DNA of 64,000 nt, taken from the NCBI GenBank assembly GCA_009602725.1, contig WELB01000007.1:774498-838497 (forward strand), in the 5' to 3' direction. Within the stretch, counting starts at the first letter, position 1; each line of letters begins with the position of its first letter. Both the position numbers and the translations under genes were made by a program. The stretch is from Spirogloea muscicola (Eukaryota > Streptophyta > Zygnematophyceae > Spirogloeales > Spirogloeaceae). Positions 11,301 through 23,400 of the stretch are shown piece by piece. Under the pieces are notes generated by a model. It was not told the origin of the DNA, made no database searches, and saw only the letters and a program-made list of their open reading frames with translations.

Positions 11301-12071
11301 TCATTCTCTTACAGGCACATGCTGCATTTTGTTTGTTGCCTGCAGGTGGAGTCCATCTCAACCTTAGCAGAACGCTCTGACATTCCAGCTTTCTTCATCT
11401 CATTTATAGTCACCCCAATGGTGTCCAATGCTAGTGAGCTTGTCTCATCGTTCGCTTTTGCAAGCAAGAGGAGGCAGCGGAACATATCCCTCACATTCGC
11501 TCAGGTGACAATCTACCATCTTTTCTGACTGAAGCCGCCTGGCAACATGTGTTTCAACTGCAAGCTGCTCAATCTTGCGATGTACATACCTCACACTTAA
11601 GGCAGCTGCTCTTCCTGGATTGGTGGATCGTTTAACCACCTAGTCTGCTTGGATGCATCCTACCTTATTGCACAAATGGCAGGTCTACGGTGCTGTGACC
11701 ATGAACAACACCCTTTGCTTGGCTGTCTTTTTACTTCTTGTCTACCTCAAAGACATAGCATGGGACTTCTCCGCTGAGGTGCGCAAGCTCATGCCTGCTT
11801 TGCAATCGGATGGGTGTTTGCTTGTCTAATGGAGGTCAAGTGTAAGCTCAAAACGATAGGGGTCAATGGGGACATGGTGGAGCCTCTTCATGTTGTGTTG
11901 GGGGCCATGCTCCTGCAGGTCACTGTGATCTTTGTGACGGTCATGCTGGTGGGAAGCTTGGGAGCGAGCAGACTTACCTTCAAGGCGTGGCTTGCCTTCC
12001 CCGTTCTACTCCTGTATCCCTTCTCGCTTGCACTGGTGGCATACCTTGACCAAGTGCTGGGTTGGCACTGA
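8310..12071 (+). CDS. NCL: NCL-type Na+/Ca2+ exchanger-like protein with EF-hands
   Basis: Eleven exons keep frame: 8310-8465, 8962-9072, 9288-9466, 9677-9833, 9993-10086, 10337-10455, 10714-10863, 11004-11231, 11346-11504, 11683-11778 and 11919-12071, giving about 533 residues. Seen: an N-terminal ESYGFLPCS block, membrane helices, the alpha-1-type motif GGLLLPILGALPDCFII, two canonical EF-hand loops (DTDHNGHIERDE and DIDNSNSITADE) in a central cytosolic segment, an acidic linker (about EEKEEEEDDKK), and a second helix bundle with FFISFIVTPMVSNASEL and YGAVTMNN. Order and motifs match plant NCL proteins, cation/Ca2+ exchanger superfamily members that exchange Na+ and Ca2+ across internal or plasma membranes and sense Ca2+ through the EF-hands. 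The sixth intron has a GC donor. An in-frame upstream ATG at 8217 is possible, but the sequence between is low-complexity and GC-rich. Confidence 0.9.
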
Positions 12072-13099
12072 TGCTCCTTGACACCAACTCTCCACCCCTA
12101 CTCTTTTGAAAGTCTGTATGCTGGCTGCCCTGCTACTTCAGTGAAGCAAGTGGCGGAGATGTGATGCCATTGATGACGGCCTGGTGGCTATGTCTGCGGT
12201 GTTGCCAATCTGATGAACGGCAGGCCTCCAGCGTCGTCGCTCCTGTAGTACCCTGGAGCATGAAGTCTCTGGCTGCTTGTGAAGTTGCCAGGAGAGCTGG
12301 TGAGCCTGTGTACATAGCAAGGTCGGAGTGATTCATGCCACTCCAACGGCAGAGCCAGCATCATGACGACAAGCGCGATGCTTCAGCAGAAACCGATTTA
12401 TGCCAACAAGGGCCCCCGCCAGGCCTACAAGCGCTGTCTTGTTAAAGCAGAGGGCGACAGCAAAGGAGACACCGGGGAAAGCGGTCTGTGCTGCTTGGCG
12501 GCTCGCCGCCTGCAGCGTGGTGCAGGCCATGACTGCAGTACGAACCCTGGGCCTTGACTGTGCACAGCCATCGCCCTCTGCGTGCTGACCCGTGGTTAAT
12601 GAGCGGGTCAGCTTAGCAGCAAAGTGATGTACATCTGTCAACGGGCTTGCCTTGGTACTTGGCCACTGAGGCCCTCCATCACTCACGACACACTCATTCC
12701 TCCACTGGAAGACTCTTTCTTCCCCTTTACCCCTCTCTCCTCCCTCTTTCCGTGCGGACTGCACTGCCAGCTCCGCCTTGGGGAGCTCTTGTTACTGCAG
12801 TGCTTAGGGTGTAGTAATCAGGGCAGCAGCGCCGGCGGAGGTGGCGACGGCGGTGGGCGAGGCTGTGCCCGTGGAGCCTGGAGGAAGGGGATATCCAGCG
12901 GACGCTGACAGAGCTTCCTTTACGCGCACGCCGACAAGCGCTGCCTGGCAGCAGCGGCTGCCGCCTGCCTTCAGTGGCGAACCTTCAGTGGCCCTCGCGG
13001 CAGCATGGCCTTTGCCGAATCCTGTGGCCGTATAGTGGCCGTGTAGTGGCCGCCGCTGATGCTGCCGCCGCCACTTAGCGAAGGCTGCAGTGGCTGGCG
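12072..13099. other. Intergenic region downstream of NCL gene
   Basis: No gene is supported. The 3' untranslated region of the exchanger presumably lies here. At 12583-12690 there is a plus-strand LINE 3' tail of the GCGGGTCA subfamily. From about 12820 the sequence becomes GC-rich ahead of the PHD gene start and probably holds its promoter and leader. Confidence 0.5.
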
Positions 13100-16000
13100 A
13101 TGCCGGTGGTGGCGCGGGGCGTGAAGCCGCAACGCCCAAAGCGGCGCCGGCTCGGCGGCGGCGGCGACAGCGCCCGCCGGCGCTGTGGGCTGCCGGCTGC
13201 CGGAGCTGCCGCCGCCCATGACGTGGCAGACGAAGAGGCCTCGCGGGGCTTGCCGCCAGCTGATGGCGAGAAGGCGGCGGCCCGTGCAACCGACAGCGAC
13301 GAGGGCAGCCTCGCGGCCGCCGCTCCACCGGCAGAGCCGCGGGACTGCCCACCAGGGAGCGCGCCGACTGCCGAGGAGGACGACGGCGGCGAGGCCGACA
13401 GCGGAGTCGATCAGGAGGAGCCAGACGCCGACGGATCCCGGCGGGCTGGCGAGGGGCCGCGCCGGCCGAGAGCCGCTCTCCAGCTGGGCTCCTGCGTCGA
13501 CTGCGCCGACCTTGCTGCGTGCTGCCCAGACGACAACGGCCACCGGAAGGATGCAGTCAGCGAGGCCAAGACGGTGCCGCCAACATCCGAGCAGTCCCCA
13601 GCAGAGGCTCTTGGTGTTGGTGCGGTGCATGGTCTGCCGACCGGTGACATGGCCAACGGGCTTGGCGCTGGGCCCACAAGAGCACTGGTAGAGAGGAGCG
13701 CCGGTGCAGCCTGCGGCGACGAGCTGTGGCGGCCTGGCTGGCCACTGCGTCCCTGGATGGGCACGCTCGGTGCCCACTGGGCGCCAGGCAGCGCTGCCGG
13801 CGTACCCAGTGCCGAGGACCGGCCTGCTGCGTCCCACCCCGGGTGCGTTGGCGACGGTGCAGTGGGGGGGGTTAAGACTGCAACGTGCCGGGTATGCGGC
13901 GAGGTCGAGGCCGCCGGCTGCACGCTCATCTGCGACACCTGCGGCTGCTCCTTCCACTTGCACTGCTTGCAGCCAAAGCTTCAGCACCCACCCGTGCTCG
14001 ACGAGTGGTTCTGCGGTGCCTGCAGCATTGTGAGCTCCATCAAGCGAAGATGCTGTCCCTGAGGTTCATCTGCTGGTCTTCTTGCTGCAGTCTGCCGCAA
14101 GCATTGCTCCAGAAAGATGTTGGGACCACTACCATTGTCTCGCCCTCATGTCTGGCGACCTTGCACCTGCACCTGCCGCATCTGCAGGTGAAGGGGCAGT
14201 CGGGCAGCGCGCTCATGGTTGACGACATGATGGGTTGGGACGCCGCTGCCGTTGCTGGTTGCGTTGCGGCCGCAACAGCGGACCTGTTTGCAGCCGCTAG
14301 TGGCAGCGCCAATATTGCTGCGCCGGGGAGGGAAGACTGGGGCAGCGGCGGCAGGGAAGGCGAGTGCCTAGATTGTGGGAGTGGCCCGCAGCGCTACCTG
14401 TTCCTCGGCGGCTCGTGTGGCCGCGTCCGCATCGGGCGCATGTGCCAGGCGTCCGTCCCTGCTTGGGCGGAGCAGCAGGCCATGGTCATGGCCGCTGCTG
14501 GCAATGAGGGTTCAGGGTGAGGGCTTGACCCGTGCAGTATCGCTTGCTGGCCTTTCTTAAGTCTATAATGCTCTGGCCGTTCGTACGTCTATAATGCTTT
14601 GCAAGTAGTCAAGCTTTGGACCGGTGGCAGCTGCAAGCAGCAGGTAAGGAGCGTGCTGCATGCCGCCACGACTCAGCCAAGATGTTAATGTTTCTTAGTA
14701 GTGCTTAAGCTACAGTTGGAGGGACCAGCCGCTGGCACGGGTGATTGAAAGGTCTTGTTGCACTGCAAGTTTCCAGATCTGGCTGATGCTCTTTAGTGCT
14801 TGCGGGCATTGGCAGGGCGCCAGCTTTGGGCCAGGAGGCAGAGGTCAGCGTGCAAGAGAAGAAGCGTGAGCTGCGCGAAGCGGTGGAGCGAAATGTGCGT
14901 GCTAAATGCCAGAAACTAGGCCAGGCCCAGCCAACTATGCAGTGGCTTGCTTGGAGAATGTAGGGGCTTTAGTCAGCACAATGCCGATTGCTTTCTGATG
15001 TGAACACTTTCTATCAGCGTGACTGCTAAAAGCACCGCATCTTGCTTGGCCTGCAGAGAAGATGGCTTGCAGAGGAGCGGAGGCGGTTGGAGCAGCTGAA
15101 GGTGGAGCCCCTTGCTGGGAAGGGTGAGAAGTGGGTGCAGTGCCGCGGTGTCCTCGTGAAGGAGGGGCAGCCCAAGTCCGATGGCCGCCCGGCCAAGCGA
15201 TCCATCCTCTGTGCCAAGTGGCGGAGGTTGGCGCAGTCCACCATGCCGACCCGGTCGGTTGTTTAGCAGAAGCCAGCCTGGTCAGACATTTGCAGTTGTT
15301 GGGCAACCTATGCATGCTTAATCTGCCAGGTTACTTGCTTGCGGTTTGCTTATCTACGGCTCTTTGTATGGCTTGTGCACCAGGGTGCCAGCCACAGTGC
15401 AAGTTAGCGACAAGTGGGAGTGCTTCGACAACGTATTTGCCGATCCTTGGAGGGCGGATTGCAATGTGCCCCAGGTGAGATGTGGTCCATACAAGACCAT
15501 GGTAAACATCCAGTGAAATGGCGTGAACTCTTGGGGAGCCCTCGAATGTTCTTGTAATTGTTAGATTGGACAGCCAGCAGTACCCAGTCGAGCTATGCCA
15601 ATGCTGATCTGGGCGCAATGCTCAGGAACTGAGCAGCAAGGAGTTGGAAGTCATTCTGAGGGCGCAGGAGGAGACTCGGCAAGCTAAAATGCAGGTCAGT
15701 TGCTGCATTTGTCTCATTGCATCACCTGTGGGCTCGGCATATCAGCTCACCGCTCATCTGTTGTACCTCTGCACCAGTCTGCTGATACAGCGCTCACAAG
15801 CACTAGTGCAATGCTCCCCTCAGCTGATACAGCACAGAGAGAGGTCAGCATGAGGAGAACAGCTCTCTGTTGGAGCACGCTCTTATTACAGTCTGTGACT
15901 TCCATCAGAATGCGCAAGATCCTCTCTCCTTGTTTGCCAATGCAGGAAAGAGACTGGGAACAGAAGTTCCAGGAGCTGGAGGCCTTTCTGAGAATAGAAG

Positions 16001-16648
16001 GTCACTGTCATGTCCCACGGCGGACTTTCCTCGGCCAGTGGTTGCACTCGCAGCGCATAGATGCCAAGCGGGGCCGCCTGACGCCGCAGCAGAAGGTGTT
16101 CTTGCAAAATGGGCAGAAGAAAGCAGCAGTGGCCAACTCGAACACGCACTTCTGACAATGTTCATACGACATTAAGATGTAAAAATAGAGAATTGGAAAG
16201 CCAGGGCCAACATATTACAAGGCAAGGACTAGCAGGCCGCCTGGTTGCAAGCTCCCAGCCTTGGTAGGCCTGGCCAACCCTTTTGTTCAGTCAGTCTTGC
16301 TGTGTATTGAATTCGTATTTGGTGGTTCTGCAGGCAAAGCTGGAAGGAGTGGGCACTGTGATGGACATCCAGGATGCGCTGTGGGAGGAGGAGTTCCAGG
16401 CGCTCAGGGCATTCCAGGTCAAGCATGGGCACTCCGACGTGGCCCGCCAGCTGGCAGCCCAAGAGAGCCCGCGCTCGCGCGAGGACGCCCAGCTGGCGCA
16501 GTGGGTGCGCGCTCAGCGGCTGGGTGCGCGGCAGCCCTTCAAGGGGAAGCGGCAGCTGCAGCGCATCTGTCGCCTGCTAGAAGCCGATTTTGACTTCACT
16601 GTGCTTCCGCAGTCTTCGTCCCCGCCTCGTGCACATCTGCAGCAGTAG
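13100..16648 (+). CDS. PHD finger + CW-type zinc finger + two helicase-associated (HA) domains
   Basis: Eight exons keep frame: 13100-14029, 14188-14516, 14816-14894, 15057-15226, 15384-15474, 15626-15694, 15946-16128 and 16334-16648, for 721 residues. Seen: a low-complexity acidic N-terminus; a Cys4-His-Cys3 PHD finger at about 263-308 (CRVC, CDTC, FHLHC, WFCGAC); a CW-type zinc finger at about 472-535 (KWVQC, CAKWRR, DKWEC, ADCNVP); then two tryptophan-rich repeats at about 558-612 (GHCHVPRRTFLGQWLHSQR) and 630-705 (KHGHSD, LAQWVRAQR) that fit the helicase-associated HA domain. Known: PHD and CW fingers bind histone H3 tails; HA repeats follow helicases in bacteria and occur alone in large numbers in algae, with unclear function. 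Inference: a nuclear chromatin reader or DNA-binding protein. The start ATG at 13100 is the first in the frame; an upstream exon cannot be excluded. Confidence 0.8.
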
Positions 16649-17486
16649 GATCTGCCGGCTCACACATGATTGTATTCTGTCATTCATGTGAGCTCAATGG
16701 GCTTCACTTGGCTCCGTATGGGTCATTTGTGGTCGACCGTGTCCCTCTATGCCTGCATTTTCATGAGCTACAACCTTACTTGTAGGGCATGAGATCACCC
16801 TGAGATGATCGAAGAGCAGTAGCTGCAGGATACAACTCAGCTCCCGCTCTTCTATTACTTTTGATTGCTGTGGCCCGTTGCTGCAGGATGATCGAGTTGT
16901 AAGATTTGCAAGTGGACTTTGTTAAGGATTCAACGTATCCGCAGCCAGCTGCCTTAAAATCTCTCTTACAGGAGCCACCAATTCTGGGAATAGGGCAACA
17001 AGCAACCAAGTCCAACTTCTTTGGCCTTGGAGGTGCATTTACTTGAAGCCTTTGTTTCCAGATTTGAAGAGAACTTGAAGAGGCATGTGTGCTTCTGACA
17101 AGTGTCTTTGAATAAAGAAAGTCGCCCACTATCGCACTAAGATGCTTCCAATGTAGGTTAATGACGACGATAAGTGGATAAGAATGGCATGGCCAGCGTG
17201 GTAGTCTAGGCGAGCCGCTGAAAGTCCATCCTTTCAAGCGGCTCACAGCAATGTCTACAGTCATCAAGAGGCAGAGCTTGCCCCACTGAAGAAAGAAGTG
17301 GCTCCCATAAGGAGGCAGTGCCCCACTGGCCGAAAGTTGGGCGATCGAGGCAGGCAGGTGTGGAGTGCAGGATAGCATACAGTGCTTGATCCTGGCTGTG
17401 CTCGGCTTTGGTTACCTCTCACGCCATCTCTCCATCAGTGGACAACTTCATTGCTGTCTTGCTTCTCCCATACCAAGTCTGCTGTG
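16649..17486. other. Convergent intergenic region between PHD-CW-HA gene and NRPS gene
   Basis: This separates the 3' ends of two convergent genes. I see no supported gene. If the last NRPS exon is longer than modelled, part of it or a further exon would lie here on the minus strand: an AAAG/GTAACA donor-like site overlaps the modelled stop near 17487. Confidence 0.4.
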
Positions 17487-20400
17487 TTACCTTTGCTGGA
17501 AAGTGCTCCTACCATTTGGGCTGGCCGTAGGTCGGCTCCGAAACCACTTCTTGCCACCGGATGTCTCCAAACGAGAGGCTCCAGAAAGTGGGTACGGAGC
17601 TTGGCGGGTGGAGGCAAGCACCTGCTTGTCCAGAGTGAGCCTGTCACCTGCCACTGCACTTTCCAGCAGTGCAGAATAATGACGGCACATGGCAGTCATG
17701 AAGCTCCTCTCCAGTATGTCAGCCTGCCATAACAGAAAGATATGCAGGATAAGAGAGGTGTTTATCCCAGCCAACTGAGTAGGTCCATTAGCTGAAGATA
17801 AGTGCTATGAGACGTTGCATTAGCTTGGTCAACAGCCTTGCAGCAAGCATCCAATGTACTAGGCAGGCCATCAGACGATATTAGTCAAGGACTCCACACA
17901 CATCGGACGGCACTCCGTGCGGGTAAATGACAATGTGCTACGGGCATGCATAGTGGCCAAGAGCATGTACTAGAACCTACGGGACGGCCATAAGGCTACC
18001 AGAAGATAGTAGGTGAGGCTTTCACCTGGTAAACCATTCGTCCAACAACTGAGCCGTCCTGCTCGGGCCGCATAAGCAAGGAGACCGCAGACAAGGACGT
18101 CTCTCCCTCCCTCAACCATGAGACATCCATGTCATACTCTCCCTTGAGTTCATCATCAAAGTGTAGCCTCCAGGGAGCAGCATCCCTGCAAGCACAGAAC
18201 ATATCGAGTAAGAAGCTCAACAACGACGCCCTCCGCTTCACAGGTGCAAAGAGCAGCCTGCCAAGACTCAAGAAGATGCGCAGATGTTGACAGACTGTCT
18301 GAAGAACTTACTTCAACAGACAGTGAAGAGCCCAGTCAATGGCTAGTCAGGACTGCTTGCAACGCATCTGCTCACAGATTCTGAACAGTTTGTGAAGATG
18401 AGAATTGCAACAATTCTTTGTCCAGCCAGATGAATGAAGGACACGTACGTGCCAGGCTGGAGGAAGTTGAAGTAGGCCGAGATGATAGCGTCGCGTGAGA
18501 GGTCAGGCTTGGACAAGTGCGTGGCAATGAGGCGGAAGGTAGTGCGCTGGTGCTCGATGGCAGCCAACATGCCCTCCTTCACCTGAGCCAACATGTCCAG
18601 ATAATCCAGCCCGGGTGCCGCTGCTCGAGCAGTGGCGTCCATCTGTGCCACCTCCGTCAGTATCGGCCTCACATCTGCAAGGTGCCCGACAACACCTTGC
18701 AGCGGCGCAATCGGCCGCCGGCTGACCAGTGTTTCAACCAAGATGCGGCTCTGGCGTGACCAGAGGTGCAAGGTGGAGTTGAAGAGGGCCAGGAGTGCCA
18801 TGTTGAGTGTCGCGCCTTGCTGCCGGGCCAGCCCCTCGAGCTGCCACCGTGAGGACGGCAGGATCACGAACTTGAGCCACGCGCCCCTCCAAGGCAGCGC
18901 CACTGAGCGGTTCTGCCGGGGGCTCAGCCGCAGCGTTTCAGGGACTCTCCCAATGGTTGCTCGCCAGAATTTGAGCTCGGCATCCCGACGGCTGCCCGCC
19001 AAGTCTGCCACTTCCCAGGCGACGTAATCGTTATAGGCCGGCACAGGCGGTAGGCCCTCCAGGGAGCCGGTTCGGTACACGTAGGGCAGCTCCCTGTACA
19101 TGATGGCAGCTGAGATGCCATCGCAGATGAGGTGGGAGGCTGTGATGACCAGCACGTGCTGCTGCTCGCCATCGTCGCTGCTGATCCCGCCAATCAGCGT
19201 GGCACGGAACAGCAGCCCCCGCGGGGCATTCATGTCAAACGGCTTGAGGGCCGCATCAATGGCGGTGCTCAACGCCGCCACCTTGTCGCCCGCCGATGCA
19301 AGCGAGAGGTCCGTCTGGTGCAGCCGGAAGGGGGTGTCCAGCTGGTCCACCTGGGACACGCAGTCGAACACGGAGTCCAGGTGGCGCAGGAATAGGGGGC
19401 CAGCGGCGCCAGCCAACGCCGCCGCCAGGCCGCCGCAGCAGGACGGAGCGGGCCCAGCTGCCGAAGCCTCGACCGCGGACTCGACCGGGGATGCGCCATT
19501 GTTGCCCCACGTCTTGAGGGCCATGCGCAGCACACGAGCCTTCAGACCCTTGGACTCGACGGCAAAGCGCAGGCGCAGGGCCTGGTGGCGCTTCAGGAGC
19601 AGCTGGAATGCGTGCTCCAGCCGGGTCACGTCGACCCTGCCCCGCAGCCGCCACACGTCTGACGAATCCAGCAGCTCTGGCCTTGGAACCACACGCTTGA
19701 CCAGGTAGATCATGAGCTGCGCCTCCGAGAGCCGCGCCCGCCGCGGGGGGCTGTCTCCCGGCGGCCTGGCCACCAATTGGCGACCACCATTGAGAAAGCT
19801 CTTGCCGGTGTTATGGCCCTTGAGGTCTTTGTCCTCCTCCTTGGCAACCTCCTCCTTCGCACCTTTTGCGTCTGGTTCTGCGGCTGCTGCTGCATCTGTC
19901 GCAACCCGCCTTTGCCTAAGCGCGTCCGCAAGCCCAGAAACCGTGGGGTTCTCGAAAAACTCGCGGATAGTCAGGACCGGAGCTGAGGAACGCTCGGCGG
20001 CAGCAGCCCCACCCTGCGAAGCGGACTCCTGGTCGACCAAAGCCTGTGGGAGCCGCGCGATAGCCTGCGACGCTGTGAAGGAGTTGCCGCCCAGGTCGAA
20101 GAAGTTGGAAGCTGGCCCCAGCACGTCAGCGACGCCTCCGCCACTCGGCAGCACGGCCGCAAAGACTGCGGCGACGGCGCGCTCCTCTGGCTGCTGCAGC
20201 AGCTGCTGAGCTGCCCAGGCATTGCTATTGTCGCCACCGGCTCCACCTTCGGCGCCTCCTCTGCTGCCTCCAGCTGCCTCAAAGCGGAAACTTTCTGGCG
20301 GGGGCTCTGGCAGGAACTTGCGGTCCACTTTGCCGGAAGCTGTGTAAGGGAGCTCGTCCAGGATGACAAAGGCTGCCGGCATCATGTACGATGGCAGCCG

Positions 20401-23400
20401 TTGTCGGATGGCATCACGCACGGCCCTGGTCACAATGTCCCGGCTTGTCGGGCCACCCAGCCTGATCTTGAGGTAGAGCGCCAGGTATGGCGGCCGGCCA
20501 TCGTCGCCCCCTGGTCGCAGCACGCCGACGCAGCGCACAACCCCTTCTACACGGCTCGCTACATCCTCAATCTCTGCCGGCTCAATGCGGTGGCCCCTCA
20601 CCTTGACCTGCACTCATCAGCCAGATCCTCAATTAGCTAATGCAATTTGCCTGGCCTGATGCTTGTAATAAGATCTTGTAGTCAGCAACAGGCAACTGCG
20701 ACACACCCACAAATTGCAGAGGACATTGCAAGCCCAAGAGAGGTAGTGTCACCAGCTTCTGCAGCTGCATGAACAGACCTGAAAGTCAATGCGGCCGAGG
20801 AATTTGATGCGCCCGTCTGCAAGCCAGCGACAGCGGTCGCCCGTGCGGTAGAGAACACGATCGTGCGGCCCAGTGCTGAAAGGGTTCTTTTGGAATTTCT
20901 TAGCTGTCAGGTCAGGTCGCTTCAGATAACCTCGCGACACGTGCACTCCAGCAATGCACATCTCCCCTGGAACCTCCACCGGCAGCAGCTCAAGGTGCGG
21001 ACCTAGTACATAAAACTGCACACATGTACAAATTGACCCAAGGTAAATAAGGCCTGATGCAGCTGCAATGCTAAGCTTTTGAAGCCAAGTACTTCACTAT
21101 CTGCAGATTCTACCATGCTCTGTACATGACAGGCAGGGCCTAGACAACAAGCATTGCAATGACTGCAGGTTTCAAGACAGTAGGTATCAACGTGTCCTTT
21201 GGCACACTGACATGAGCTCCCGGCCATGGTCGGCCAAGATTGTCCTCCACAGGCTGGTGCGGACGCCACACAGCTGAGCAGGCTGCGATGGCGCACTCTG
21301 TCGGAGCATAGTGGTCAACAACCGTCCTGCCCGCCAAGGTCCACTTCCTGCAAAGTGCTCGTGGTAGTACCTCTCCGCCCGTGGCCAGCCAGCGCAGGGA
21401 GGGCGCCAGATCAGGCTCTAGCAGCGTCATGACAGTAGGAGTAAGCACCACTCCTGTGACGTTGAACTTCCGGATGAAAGCATTGGCGTCAGTTAGCAGG
21501 TCCTCCTGCACAGGGTTTGACAGCAGAAGCCGTGAGCCCATGCTCTGGCCCACTGGTTTGAAAAGCAGACCTGCCATTGCACCCCTGAACCATGATCTGC
21601 TAGCTTGCAAGGAGCACTGGGATGCTTCCCTTTCTCATAAGCTGGAGACATTGTGATGCCACTGCAAGCTTGACAATTTGACAATGCCATGTAAAACCTG
21701 CTCACCTTGGGGCATATGGCCACGGCAGCCCCGACGTCAAAAGCACAGTAGCAGTCCATTGCGTGCAGATCGAAAGTGGACGCGCTCAGCTGCCCGCGCA
21801 CGTCGTTCTCCAATGGGGGCAGCAGCTCACGGAAAGAGTGCGCCATGTTCACGACACCCCTGTGTGTGACTAGCACTCCTTTAGGTGCTCCTGGCAGACT
21901 CAGTGCAAGGATGAGGTCAGTAACTGGCACATATCTTGAGCCTAGTCATGGCTAACGCAATGAATTGCAACCAAGATAAGAGGCCCTCTCCTTCACACTG
22001 ATGCAGCTGCCGAGCGAAATCTTAGGGCATGCAGTCAGGATATGAATCAGTAACTAATAGCTGTGAGGCCTGAAGGCGCAAAATTAGATGTGCAGGATTT
22101 GCAACATTGAGCTCTATTAGACTGTCTCCGCGAGCACGTTAGAGCAGCTGTTATTGTGCATGGCTTCCTGCGATGGTACACTTGACAACTGACCAGTGGA
22201 GCCGCTCGTGAAGAGCACGTAGCAGATGCTGGAGCCGGCCGGATAAGCTGCAGCAATGCGTGCCGCATCAATCACGTGCCCCTGCAGGCTCTCAGTGCTC
22301 ACTAGGCGGACGCCCTCCCAGCCATCGGCCCACTGGAACGTGCCAGCGCTCTCCCGGTTGCTGAGAATAATGCGCAACTTCGTCTGCTCCAAGAGCTCCT
22401 GTGACCTCAGCTGCGGGTGCGCGGGGTCCAGGGGCAAGTACGCACGGCCGCTCATCATCGTGCCCAGCATGCACGCCACCCAGTCGATGCACCGGTCCAT
22501 GCCGATGGCCACCACGTCCTCCTGCCGGTAGCGAACTTCCTCAGAGGGGAGGCCGAGCGTAGCAATCAGGAAGCTCGCAATCCCCTGCGCTCGCTCGTGG
22601 AGCTCGCGATAGGTTATGGACGCCCCGTGCTGCAGAACAGCCACCCTGTCTGGCCACGTGCGCACTGCTCGGTTGAACAGCTCGACGAGGTTGTCATCCA
22701 CATCGGCCTTGGCTTCGACTGGGAAGGCTGCTCCCTGCCGCCGCTGCTCCATGTCGCCTTCGGGGTCTTGAGCCTGGAGCCACCTATGCAGCCGCTCTGG
22801 CGTCATCTTCTGGTGCAATGCGCGGGCCACCTTCTGGCCAGAGAACTCCACCTTCACCAGCTGCCGCTCCTCGGCGCAGAGCACATCCAGCCGATGCACA
22901 GGTATTGCAGCCACCTTGACGGCAGGCAAGGATGCCAGGGACTCCAGCAGGGATTGGAAGTTGGCTGCGAGCCGCCGTATGGAGGCGGCTGCATATGCCT
23001 GCATGCTGAACAACCACGTCAACTCCAGGGAGCCGTCCTTCTTGAGAGCCGAGCGCAGCACGAGCTCACGCCCGTTGAGGCCGCCCTTGCTGGTGACACC
23101 AGGCTGGCACTCGAGATCTGTGAAGTCAAAGAGCGCCTCCGCTCCCGTGGCCCACGCGTCCGTGTCTGCACAGTCCTCTGCTTCATCTCTTGCAGATGAT
23201 GGTGTGGATTGGCGGTCCATCCCAGCCAGCAGCTGCGCAGCGACCTGCGACACCACAATGGCAAAGGGTGCCGCGCCCTCCTCGCCAGCATGCCATCCAT
23301 TTTCCGCAGACGGTAGTGCAGTTGAAGGACGGTGGCTGGCAGTGGGCTCGAACGAGACCCTAACGGGCAAGTCCTCTACATCGCCGCCCTGCCAGGCCTC

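Noticed and set aside
12971-13987. 338-codon minus-strand open frame opposite the PHD gene
   Set aside because: It is the antisense shadow of a GC-rich coding exon; the plus strand has the PHD motif and in-phase splicing.
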